Below, piece after piece: positions 38,393-49,554 of a stretch of DNA of 64,000 nt. Numbering within the stretch: position 1 is the stretch's first letter; the number at the start of each line of letters is the position of its first letter. The position numbers were made by a program, and so were the translations under genes. This stretch comes from Combretum micranthum. Lineage: Eukaryota > Streptophyta > Magnoliopsida > Myrtales > Combretaceae. The notes under the pieces were generated by a model, which saw only the letters and a list, made by a program, of their open reading frames with translations, made no database searches and was not told the DNA's origin. The stretch is taken from contig JAMXBD010000391.1 of NCBI GenBank assembly GCA_024138025.1, positions 806,001-870,000 of the forward strand, written 5' to 3'.

Positions 38393-38864
38393 AAATAAAG
38401 ATACAATTGTAATGGAAGAACATGCTTATATGTATCATCTATACTACAAATAAAATTTGTCTGTTTGTTTGGCTTTTTTCGACAGATACAGACACTTTTT
38501 TCTAACAAATTATTTATCAAGGAAATAGATATAGATAAAAAAAAGTTGGTAGTTCCTATTAAAAGATCGAATAGATCAAATATAGATAAAATATATATGC
38601 AAATTGAACATTTTACACATATCATTTTAAAAAAGATACAAATATAAATGAAAAACATACCATCCAAACGAACCCTTAATTTTAGTTTCCACCACTTGAA
38701 AAGGTGCACTTAAAATCAAATCTATATTAAGTCCATTCTAATTATTATAAATACAAATCTACAGGAAAAAATATTCATATCATGGCTTTCTAGCCTGACT
38801 TTGAAACAAAACTACCATCACAGTGGCAAATGGAGATTTATAATAACAATAATAATGACGATGA
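38393..38864. other. 3' flank of UGT-A, left part
   Basis: Homologous to 20980-21450 downstream of UGT-B. It is cut off at the GATGA repeat by the next insertion. Confidence 0.7.
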
Positions 38865-41800
38865 TGTAAAGACCTGACATGCTCAATTCTCAAATTAAGC
38901 ACACCAAGTCTCCAACCACGTATAACTCTTATGAATTATACGTAAGGTTATCTTAAAAGAAGGTGTTTATGTTGAACATTGCTATTCGATTTTAGATTAT
39001 GAAATCATTTAGTTAGATTCTGGCAACAACTGGATTTAGCAGCGGAAATAAATTTTATAAAACAATTTAGAAATAAAGACATTTCAAAACTTCCACTCTT
39101 CTCAAGTGGAGAATCATTATATTAAACAAAGCTTTGTAAAAGTTAAATTACAAAACATGGGCTCTACTATGCCCTTTAAAGAGTATAACAAGTTTAAATC
39201 ATAAATCCAGTTCTCACTAATACAAAACAAAAAGAAATAAAAAAACTAACTACATCCACACTCCTACTCACTTCACTTATCCACAAATTCTCTCCGAATC
39301 ATCACATGGCCAAAACTCGAGTCAATCATCACCAACATCAACAAGAACTCATCATCATCAACATCATCTTTATCAACAACAAAACCTGTAAAAAGAATAA
39401 CAACAATAAGAATGAGCCGAAGCCCAGTACATAGCAACACAATCACACACGGAGTGACACACGAGCTTAACTAAATGCAAATGTTACAATCACAAGTTAT
39501 TATCTTTCTTTAAAGTAAACAAATCAACACGGGAGTATTCAAACTCCGGACATGAAGGATATTTAGGGTCCTGAGTAACGATCACGACGCTTAGGGGATT
39601 GATATAAGTAGCTCGGATACTTATACCGTTCTAGATAATTTTACAGAAAACACCTAAATCTACCCTGCCCAATCGGAGCAGGGTGCCGCTCCCCGAACCA
39701 GATACCAATTCCACCCCAGGCTCACCCAATCTGTGAGGGGGCGTCCCTAGGCACTCATGCCACCCTGGGCAGGGATTGGATTTAACGGCGTAAAACACAA
39801 ATCAACACTCACAATTAAGTTTTTTTTTCTTAATATATATAGTTTTCATAAATGCCTATCCTAACATAGAGACAAGCTAGTTACTGCGTACCTTGAATAT
39901 GGAATCCAAACATAGCCTCAGAAGGAAATTTCAGAAGATAATCCAGAAGTTAAATCAGATATCCACTTCTGTTATGGAAAGAGTTCGTATAAGAAACTAA
40001 ACTAGACTAATCATCCACTTCATCAAATTCATACAAGAACTTATATCAATTATTCACTAATCTCTAAGTCATTTTATTAAATCCTATTTGATCAGACACT
40101 AATGTGGAACCCCACTATGGCTGTGATGAATCGCCCCGCCAAAGTATGGACGGTTCTCCTTTGTCTGTCAAAGTATTTTCTTTTCACTTTGATTATGGTT
40201 TCTTATCCACAAAGCATCAACAAAACATTTATATTCAAAAACATATAAATCCAAAACAATTCAACATTCAAAACAACATATTCTCATGTTATTCAAAGAT
40301 CACCCTAACACATTCATTTAATCCAATTATTTGTTATTAACCCATTTTAGCTTAACCTTAGTCAAATTGATTAGAATTAGTCATTTAAGTCATTTACCAA
40401 GTCTTAGCCATTTAATTCAAAAGCCAAGCCAAGTGGATTAAGCTTAAGAAATCTAGTTCATTTTAGTTTAATTAAGTTCATTAAGTCAAACTCATTAAAA
40501 TTAATCATTTAATCTAATTACTAAGCCAAAGTAATTAAACTAACTCAAGCTAATTTATTTTAACTCATTCAAGTTCATTTAGTCAAGTTGAACTTAGATT
40601 GTAACTAAATTCATTTTATGTAAAACTTGCATATTTAACTCAATTATTCATTAAATCTATAAATCTATCTAAGTCATGTTTAATTATATCACTAAATCAT
40701 CATTACACATCAAATATTACTTATCTATCTCATTTTATGTCAAAAAGATCCATTTGTTCAAGTAAATATACATAAAACAATCTATAACAAGTTTTTAGCT
40801 TAGCTTGATAAATGTATCAGTTGGAAAGAATTAAAATTTAAGCACTGATACGTCTCGAATTTACAAAAACTCAAAACATAAAAGTTGTATATCTCTTTCT
40901 TATCTTTCCAACGCAACTTGAATCACCTCAATCAGAGATCGGATGAAAAAGTTATGGCTAAAATACGAAAGGACTGCGAAACTGGGAAAAGTTGCAAAAT
41001 GAACGCCGGCTTTCAACACCGGCGGTGTAAATTAAAAATTTTCTAGCGTTAAGAGTCGAGTGATCTGGTCACCGTTGGACTCTTCAACACCGCCAAATTT
41101 TGCACGTACACCGGAAGCGTTGAATGCCAGCGTACATGCATTACGCTGCTGTCAAATTTTCCCCTGTTTTCATTTTGCAAAAACCATTTGTTCCAAATGT
41201 TTCAAACTCCTCCAAATTCATTTCAAGCTTCTTAAAACTTGTTATTTGATCTTACTACAATCTAATAAACACAAACTCCCACTTCAATCCATCAAACATC
41301 ACTATAATCATCATAAACAACTTCAAACCCCAATTTCACTATTCCTTCTTCTCTCAATAAACCAACTCCATCAACCATAAACTTTACAAATACAAACTTA
41401 AACAACACTTCTCAACTCATATACATCATCTATACAACATTTAAATTCGAAATTATAAATAAGACAATAAATAGTAAACTATACTTAGCTTTTAGAAAAG
41501 AACACAAGTTGAAACTTTATCCTCTAGCTCGGTTTCCTCCATCTAGTTCATCTCCTAGCCTTGATTCATCCTCTAGTTGGCTTTGATCTTGAGATTTGTT
41601 GAAGAATTTGAAGAAAAGAAAGAAAAATGAAGAAGAAAGGAAGAGAGGGAGAGAACCATCGGTTGGGAGAAAAAATAAATGGAAGGGAAAAGTGAGAAGA
41701 GAGAGGCAGAGGAGGAGAGATTAGAAGGAAAATAAAAAGGATTAAAATTAATTTAAACGAATATAGGTATAGGCTTAGAACTATCAAATCAAATATCTAT

Positions 41801-42176
41801 AGTTCCAAGAGTATTTAAAATTTTGTTTCTGAACCGATATGTTAGAAATTAAGAACTTGCAATAAGAACTTAATTTGAGAATTTATTTTAGATAAAAGAT
41901 ATTTAATTTGAGTTCGAGTTTAAGAACTGATATTTTTATTCAAGCAAATGAACTCAAATTTTACTGAGATTTAGGAATTAGTGTTTAGGCTAAGAATCAA
42001 TGATTTAGGAATTCTCTAAACACTTTGATGACATGTTTAGGGAATTTTAAATTCAAATCTCAATTAATAGCTAATTAAATTATATCAACTTGTCTAATTA
42101 AATCCTATAATTCATTTTAGTCATTTAATCTATCTAAACTCAATTTCTTATCCTGGTGAAGATTTGGGATATTTAA
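38865..42176 (+). mobile_element. 3.3-kb LTR-type insertion in the UGT-A 3' flank
   Basis: GATGA is present on both sides (38860-38864 and 42177-42181), and the uninterrupted sequence exists beside UGT-B. The insert starts TGTAAAGACCTGACATG, a diverged form of the 8133 and 62928 starts, and shares GGGTGCCGCTC and ACTCACAATTAAG-like blocks with them. It ends GGGATATTTAA, where 8133-10725 has GGCTATTTCA, so the usual CA end seems mutated. Because the target is a GATGAT repeat the exact ends are ambiguous by two bases. No coding domains are present; a solo LTR is likely. Confidence 0.65.
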
Positions 42177-42193
42177 GATGATGACAACGAAAA

Positions 42194-43710
42194 TCAACTT
42201 ATCTGTTTATGGTTGTTTTGGTTTTTTAAAATTGTTCTTACAAAGTCATCCATGGCCACAAGAGAAGAACCCTTGGCTCCTCCAGCCTCATCTCTCAATG
42301 CAGCTCTCAACTTTTCCCCAACCTCCATAGCATTCGCTTCCATTCGTTTTCCATTTAAATTTTCCATGACGAGATCGATAGCATCTCTCACGTCTTTCCT
42401 TCCCAAATTATCATGAAATCCCCTTGTCAGTTCAACACACACATGCAATTCCTCCACCAGCATCTTGCAATTATACATCTGCTTCGCCGCCATGGGCCAC
42501 CCGATGATCGGTACCCCTCGGCTCAGGCTCTCCATAACCGAATTCCACCCACAGTGGCTCATAAACGCCCCCGTGGATGGGTGCTTTAGGATCACTTGCT
42601 GGGTGCCCAACCCTACAACAGAAGACCCCGGCCTTGTGTGCGCACTCTTTGGTCGAATCCTGGAGGCAGCCATACCTCCTTGAACTCGCCTTTCATGTCG
42701 AAACCGACCGGAGGTCGAATAACCCAGATGAAAGGCTTCTTGCTATCTTCTAATCCTAGAGCTAACTCCATCATCTGGGAGGTGCTTATTGTGTTCTGAG
42801 AGCCGAACGCGATGTAAAGAACCGAACGAGGAGCTTGTTTATCAAGCCACTCGATGCATTCTCGTGCCGAGATGGCAGAATGTAGTCCCCCTGGCAGTAT
42901 CCACACCGAGGAATCCTCGGATAAGTTCTCCACTATGTGGGAAGAAACCAAGGGGCCGATAGGCCAGACAGGAAGCTTTGTGTACTTCCTTAGCAAATCC
43001 AATCCTAGAGGCTCGTGTTCCTCAACAGAATTGATCAACCAACCGCTCGAAGTCAAGGAAAGAGCGAGCTGAGGCTGCAGAAACCTCGACCACGAATCAT
43101 TGCCATCTGCATCTAGTAAATACTTAGGAATCTGAGTCCTATGCAACCGAAAGCCATGAGGAAACCCTTGCACTTCGATCTGCTCAGCCTCAGGGTCCAT
43201 CCGCAGTCGGGGCAGATTCAGCCAAAGAGATACATACGCTGCCATACCATATGCTCCACAGCTGTGGAAACAATAACTCGGAATCCCTACCCTCTTCGCG
43301 ACGTCCACCGCCCATTCGCTAATGGCATCAAAGATCACGCAGAATGGCGGCAGCCGGCTAGAGATCATGTCTTTTAGGAGGTGCTCGAATGGAGTTTGGG
43401 GGGTGGTTGTTGCATGACAGAATGTGAGTATATCTTTTAAGGATAATCTCTCGGTGGTCTCGACGTCGGGTGGCAGCCCGTGGTCGGTGCTAAGGAAGGT
43501 GAGATCGGCGTAGTGGAGACGGGGGTTATTGGTGGAGGAGTCCGAGAGGGCGGAGTGGATGCGGTGGAGAGTACGGGGCGCGGTGGCTACCGTGATGTTC
43601 AAGGTTGTCCTAGCAAGAAACTGGTTCACCAGTGTTATGAAAGGCGTAAGGTGGCCGCAAGCCATGAAAGGAACCATCACAACGTGGTCATTGGAAGTAA
43701 CCATCTTCAA
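42194..43710 (-). pseudogene. UGT-A: UGT92-like glycosyltransferase with a nonsense codon and a frameshift
   Basis: Full length except for one missing base (1517 bp against 1518 in UGT-B). The N-terminal frame is open for 365 codons and has the catalytic-His segment MVPFMACGHLTPF. TAG at 42613-42615 replaces the CAG (Gln) found in B and C just before the PSPG box. A few bases further, GGGTG replaces GGGGTG (42601-42604), a 1-bp deletion that shifts the frame inside the PSPG box (42479-42609). The remaining C-terminal frame to 42194 is open. The box ends Lys-Gln where B and C have Glu-Gln. The donor-binding half cannot be made. Val4, Asn7 and Leu21 are shared with UGT-C. Confidence 0.9.
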
Positions 43711-44436
43711 CTGCCGCTGCTGGTGGTTGTGCTACTGCTACTAGAGAGCCCGGTTAACGAGTAGTCTAGCGGACTAAGTTGTGAAGCGGCAAACCAATGT
43801 ATTATATACACATGTGGTTGCTAGTGATAGTAACTTAAGATGTTTGTTTACTCAACCGGCAAGAGGATGTCTTATTCTTTGTTTCCACTGCCACCTCTCG
43901 GAATTCACATGAAAAGGATGATTTTAGTAGGAAATGTGTTTACTCTTTCACTATACGGATTCTTCTATGTCTTTACGAATAGGTATCTAAGTGTGTCCAA
44001 CAAAAAAAAAACATATAAAAATTCTTTAAGTAAAAGAAGTACTTATTGACACGTATCCGATATTTATTTGGAGATACAATAGAAACAGTAAACTACCAAT
44101 AATAATTTTTTTCTATTTTATTATAGATTTTTCATTACTTTATATCATATACAATCAAAATTTTACTTATTAAATTAGAATTTGTGTAAAGGTTTGAACT
44201 TTGAAATGATGGATTTAATTATCAAAATTTTTATTACGATTTTTATTATCTGCCATTGTTTTGTTTGATAAAGTGAAAGTAATTGTTTATTATTTCTCCT
44301 AATTAACACAACAAATCAAATGGTGTCAGCAATATAATAAAAATAATTATAAAAAGTTTGATGAAATATTAAAAATAGTTATAAAAAGTTTAATTAAATA
44401 TTAAATGATCAAGATACAAATTGAATTTTTATAGAA
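43711..44436. other. UGT-A upstream region, truncated at the copia junction
   Basis: It matches 11525-12276 and 22977-23706, including the TATA-like box at 43800-43808 (minus strand). Homology stops at TTTTATAGAAA (44436), where copia gag sequence begins. The expected GSTL gene does not follow. Confidence 0.8.
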
Positions 44437-47400
44437 ATGAATTCATATGGTGAACATCCAACTGATGAAACTATTGTTTCTAAAGTATTAAGAAGTTTGA
44501 TTCCAAAATTTAATCATGTTGTTGATGTCATAGAAGAGTCCAAAGATTTGTCCGTTTTTTCTTTTGATGAACTAAAAAGCTCCTTGAAAGTTCATGAAGC
44601 CAGAATTGACAGATCACTTGAAAAACATGAAGAAAAGGCATTTCAAGTGAAAGGAGAGTTCTCATATGCAAGAGGACGAGGAAGAGGTGGATTACGAGGC
44701 CGAGGTCACGGCAGAGGACAAGCTGAACAGAGACATCATGACAATGATCAGAGAAGCAACAAGAGTGGTATTCAATGCTACCATTGTGGGAAGTACGGGC
44801 ATGTGAAAGCAAACTGCTGGTACAAGGAAAAACAAATGAATTATGCTGAAGAAGAAGAAGCAGAAGAAGCAAAAGAAAGTAAGTTATTCATGGCCTATGT
44901 TGATACTGGTGATGTTTCAAATGATGTTTGGTTTGTGGATAGCGGGTGTTCCAATCATATTTGCGGCATGAAGGAAAAATTCAGAGACCTTGATGAGTCT
45001 TACAAGAAAAATGTAAGGCTAGGTGACGACAAAGCAATTCAAGTCGAAGGGAAAGGCACTATAGCTGTGAGCACTAACAATGGTAAAACAAAACTGATTT
45101 ATGATGTCTATTTTGTTCCTAATTTGGCTCATAATTTGTTGAGTGTTGGACAGTTAATGGGTTGTGGATATTCAATTTTGTTTGATGATGGGTATTGTGT
45201 AATTAAAGATCGTAAATCTGGGCAAACCATTACAAACATTTGCATGACAGAAAATAAAATGTTTCCACTTGAAGTTTCAAATGTGGAAAATTATGCACTT
45301 GTTGCTGAAGCTAAGGATGAGGCAAAGCTATGGCATTTGCAATACGGACATCTCAATGTGAAGGCATTGAAGTTGTTAAATCATAAAGGTATGGTTCATG
45401 GATTACCTGATATTGATTCTTTTGATTTGTGTGAAGGGTGTATCTATGGCAAGCAAACAAGAGAATCATTTCCTGTTGGGAAATCTTGGAGGGCATCAAA
45501 ATGTTTGGAGTTAATACATGCTGATTTGTGTGGGCCAATGAATACAGAATCATTTGGTGGAAGTCGATATTTTTTGTTGTTTACTGATGATTATAGCCGA
45601 ATGAGTTGGGTCTATTTTCTGAAATACAAATCAGAAAGTTTTGAGAATTTCAAGAAATTCAAAGCCATGGTTGAGAAGCAAAGTGATGCAGCCATTAAAA
45701 TTCTCAGAACAGATAGAGGAGGTGAGTTTTGTTCAAATGATTTTAATGTCTTTTGTGAAGCTGATGGAATACATAGGGAGTTGACGGCACCGTATACACC
45801 TGAACAAAACGGTGTAGCTGAGCGCAAAAATCGTACGGTGGTTGAAATGGCAAGGAGTTTACTCAAAGCCAAAGAATTGCCGGATAGCTTTTGGGCTGAA
45901 GCAGTTGCAACAGCTGTGTTCTTATTGAATATTTCACCAACAAAGGCTGTTCCTAATCGCACACCACATGAAGTTTGGAGAGGTGCAAAGCCATCAGTAA
46001 GCCACTTAAGGATTTTTGGTTGCATTGCTTATGTTTTGGTAAATTCAAAAATTCGCACTAAACTTGATGAAAAATCTGAAAAATGTATTTTCATTGGGTA
46101 TTGCTCTCAATCCAAAGCATATCGGTTATATAATCCTGTTAGTGGTAAAGTGATTATTAGCAGGAATGTGATTTTTGATGAAAGTGCAAGCTGGAATTGG
46201 CAGAGCAAGGAGGAGAACCCATAAACACAACTTTCAGCACCAGAAATTGCAGATCCAAACCCAAACACAAGCCCAACAAACTCACCAAACACTAACCCAA
46301 TAAACTCACCAAACACCAGCTCTTCAAGCTCACCATCGTCTACTTCTACTCTTCACAGTAACTCTTCTTCTGATGAAACACCTCCACATAAATTCAGGTC
46401 TCTCAAAGAAATTTATGAGACTTGTACTTTTGCCTTATTAATTTCCGATCCACTCACTTTCGCACAAGCTATTGAGAAGGAGGAATGGTGCAAAGCAATG
46501 AAGGAGGAAATTATGGCAATTGAGAAAAATTCGACATGGATGCTTACTGATTTGCCTGATGATAAAAATGTTATTGGGTTAAAGTGGGTGTTCAAAACAA
46601 AGTACAATTCAGATGGGAGTGTACAGAAGCACAAAGCTCGTTTGGTGGCTAAGGGGTATGCACAACAACAAGGCATTGACTTTGATGATACTTTTTCTCC
46701 CGTTGCTCGCTTCGAAACGGTGAGAACCTTTTTAGCCATTGCTGCGCAATTACATTGGCCTGTTTATCAATTTGATGTCAAGTCTGCCTTTTTAAATGGC
46801 GATTTGGATGAGGAGGTATATGTTATGCAGCCAGAAGGATTCATCATTGAAGGGAAGGAAGATAAGGTGTATAAGTTGAGAAACGCATTGGACGGCTTGA
46901 AGCAGGCACCTCGGGCATGGTACAGCAAAATTGACTCATTTTTTCGGCAAAATGAATTTCAAAGAAGTGATAATGAGCCTACATTATATCTCAAGAAGGG
47001 AGGTAACAATGATTTGCTGCTTGTTTGTTTGTATGTCGATGATATTATTTACATGGGTTCATCTCATTCTCTTATTGATGAATTTAAAATGAGCATGATG
47101 CAAACATTTGAGATGATAGATTTGGGTTTGCTATATTATTTTCTTGGGATAGAAATTAAGCAAGGAGGAGATGGTGTGTTTATTTCTCAAAGAAAATATG
47201 CAGAACATCTTCTAAAGAGATTTAACATGTTAAGTTGCAAGATGGCTGCTACTCCAATGAATATTAATGAGAAATTACAGCTGAAAGATGGTACGAAGAA
47301 AGCAGATGCAAAAACCTTCAGAAGTCTGGTTGGTGGTCTCATTTATTTATCTCATACTCGTCCAGATATTGCATTTTCTATTGGTATGGTTTCGAGGTTT

Positions 47401-48010
47401 ATGCAAGATCCTACAAAACAACATTTTGGAGCTGCAAAGAGAATCTTGCGATACATATCTGGTACTAGAGATTACGGAATTTGGTACTCTCAAGTATCCT
47501 AATTTCAGTTTGATTGGTTTCAGCGATAGCGATTGGGCAGGTTCATTGGATGATAGAAAAAGCACTTCTGGATATGTTTTCAATCTTGGTTCAAGTGCCA
47601 TAGCATGGAGTTCGAAAAAACAAGCTGTAACAGCGCTCTCTTCTTCAGAGGCAGAGTATGTCGCTGCCACTTCTTCAGCCTGTCAAGCTATATGGCTTAG
47701 GAGATTACTTGCTGATATGAGTCAAGAGCAAAAGGAAGCAACTGAAATTTTTTGTGATAATAGGTCCACTATTGCTATCACAAAAAATCCAGCATTACAT
47801 GGAAGAACGAAGCACATCGACATTCGTTTTCATTTTATTAGAGACCTGGTAACAGATGGCTCGATAAATATGAAGTCTTGTACCACTCATGAGCAGCTGG
47901 CAGACATATTCACGAAGGCTCTTTCTTGTGAGAAACAAGTCAAGTTCAGAACTCAACTTGGCGTGTGTAGTTATGAATCAAGGGGGTATGTTGAATGTAG
48001 TGATTCATAA
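44437..48010 (+). pseudogene. Copia gag-pol, broken
   Basis: The first open stretch (44437-46224) starts in mid-gag. It has an Arg/Gly-rich run, a CCHC zinc knuckle (residues 114-127, 44776-44817), the protease Asp-Ser-Gly near 44938, the GAG-pre-integrase zinc motif near 45331-45465 and integrase core motifs HADLCGP, RTDRGGEF and an ERKNRT segment. TAA at 46222-46224 interrupts the polyprotein; the same frame continues afterwards through a Ser/Pro/Asn-rich linker into reverse transcriptase (46498-47502), with Tyr-Val-Asp-Asp at 47032-47043. A frameshift near 47491 moves RNase H (SDSDWAG, SSSEAEY) to another frame, ending at 48010 inside the LTR. Together with the lost 5' end these lesions make it incapable of autonomous movement. 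Confidence 0.92.
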
Positions 48011-48259
48011 CAGAAAATGCTTTGAGCTGGTCTTCAGTAGTTAGTGGGTTTAGTTACGTAAATCTCTCTTAGTTTGTTAGTGAGAATAAGGTCTGATTTA
48101 GTGGCATTAGTTTCTCTATTTAGTTGAGTATTTTTAGCATTTTCCAGTATTGTATCAGCCTATATAAAGGCACTTTTCTGATTGAATAAAACAGAGCATT
48201 TTTTCTCATTCTCAGAAAAACTTTCTGTCATTTTTTTTCCTTCCTTTTTGTACCCAACA
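47989..48259 (+). repeat. Copia 3' LTR
   Basis: Begins TGTTG and ends CAACA (perfect 5-bp inverted termini) and is 271 bp long. TATATAAA at 48161-48168 and AATAAAA near 48184 mark the promoter and polyadenylation parts. It directly abuts UGT-C sequence. Confidence 0.88.
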
Positions 48260-49554
48260 AAATCCCCTTGTCAATTCAACACACACATGCAATCCCTCCA
48301 CCAGCATCTTGCAAGTATACATCTGCTCCGCCGCCACGGGCCATCCGATGATCGGCACCCCTCGGCTCAGGCTCTCCATAACCGAATTCCACCCACAGTG
48401 GCTCATAAACACCCCCGCGGATGGGTGCTTTAGGATCACTTGCTGGGGTGCCCAACCCTGCAACAGAAGACCCCGGCCTTGTGTGCATATTCTTTGGTCG
48501 AATCTTGGAGGCAGCCATACCTCTTTGAACTCGCCTTTCATGTCGAAACCGACCGGAGGTCGAATAACCCAGATGAAAGGCTTCTTGCTATCTTCTAATC
48601 CTAGAGCTAACTCCATCATCTGGGAGGCGCTTATTGTGTTCTGAGAGCCGAACGCGATGTAAAGAACCGAACAAGGAGCTTGTTTATCAAGCCACTCGAT
48701 GCATTCTTGTGCCGAGATGGCAGAATGTAGTCCCCCTGGCGGTGTCCACACCGAGGAATCCTCGGATAAGTTCTCCACTATGTGGGAAGGAACCAAGGGG
48801 CCGATAGGCCAGACAGGAAGCTTTGTGTACTTCCTTAGCACATCCAATCCTAGAGGCTCGAGTTCCTCAACCGAATTGATCAACCAACCGCTCGAAGTCA
48901 AGGAAAGAGCGAGCTGAGGCTGCAGAAACCTCGACCACGGATCATTACCATCTGCATCTGGTAAATACTTAGGAATCTGAGTCCTATGCAATCGAAAACC
49001 ATGAGGAAACCCTGGCACTTCGATCTGCTCAGCCTCAGGGTCCATCCGCAGTCGGGGCAGATTCAGCCAAAGAGATACATACGCTGCCATACCATATGCT
49101 CCAATTTGTTGAAACAATAACTCGAAATCCCTACCCTCTTCGCGACGTCCACCGCCCATTCGCTAATGGCATCAAAGATCACGCAGAATGGCGGCAGCCG
49201 GCTAGAGATCATGTCTTTTAGGAGGTGCTCGAATGGAGTTTGGGGGGTGGTTGTTGCATGATAGAATGTGAGTATATCTTTTAAGGATAATCTCTCGGTG
49301 GTCTCGACGTCGGGTGGCAGCCCGTGGTCGGTGCTAAGGAAGGTGAGATCGGCGTAGTGGAGACGGGGGTTATTGGTGGAGGAGTCCGAGAGGGCGGAGT
49401 GGATGCGGTGGAGAGTACGGGGCGCGGTGGCTACCGTGATGTTCAAGGTTGTCCTAGCAAGAAACTGGTTCACCAGTGTTATGAAAGGCGTAAGGTGGCC
49501 GCAAGCCATGAAAGGAACCATCACAACGTGGTCATTGGAAGTAACCATCTTCAA
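48212..49554 (-). pseudogene. UGT-C: UGT92-like glycosyltransferase, frameshifted and cut by the copia LTR
   Basis: UGT sequence runs from the ATG at 49552-49554 to 48260. The first 163 codons end in a shifted frame: around 49101-49111 the CACAGCTG seen in UGT-B is replaced by a sequence one base shorter. The C-terminal frame then resumes and includes an intact PSPG box (48323-48454, Trp-Ala-Pro-Gln to Gln). After the VELTRGF segment the gene is cut by the copia LTR, which supplies about 15 foreign residues and a stop at 48212. About 70 normal C-terminal residues are missing. The N-terminus is almost identical to UGT-A. Confidence 0.9.

Larger units (their letters stand above)
44437..48259 (+). 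mobile_element. 5'-truncated Ty1/copia retrotransposon
   Basis: Contains the gag C-terminus, protease, integrase, reverse transcriptase and RNase H in copia order, then a polypurine tract (AAGGGGGTA, 47980-47988) and a 271-bp 3' LTR. The 5' LTR, primer binding site and gag N-terminus are missing. The right end lies exactly where UGT-C coding sequence resumes (48260), so the element inserted into UGT-C in the opposite orientation. Its left end was later joined to the UGT-A upstream region by deletion. Confidence 0.92.
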
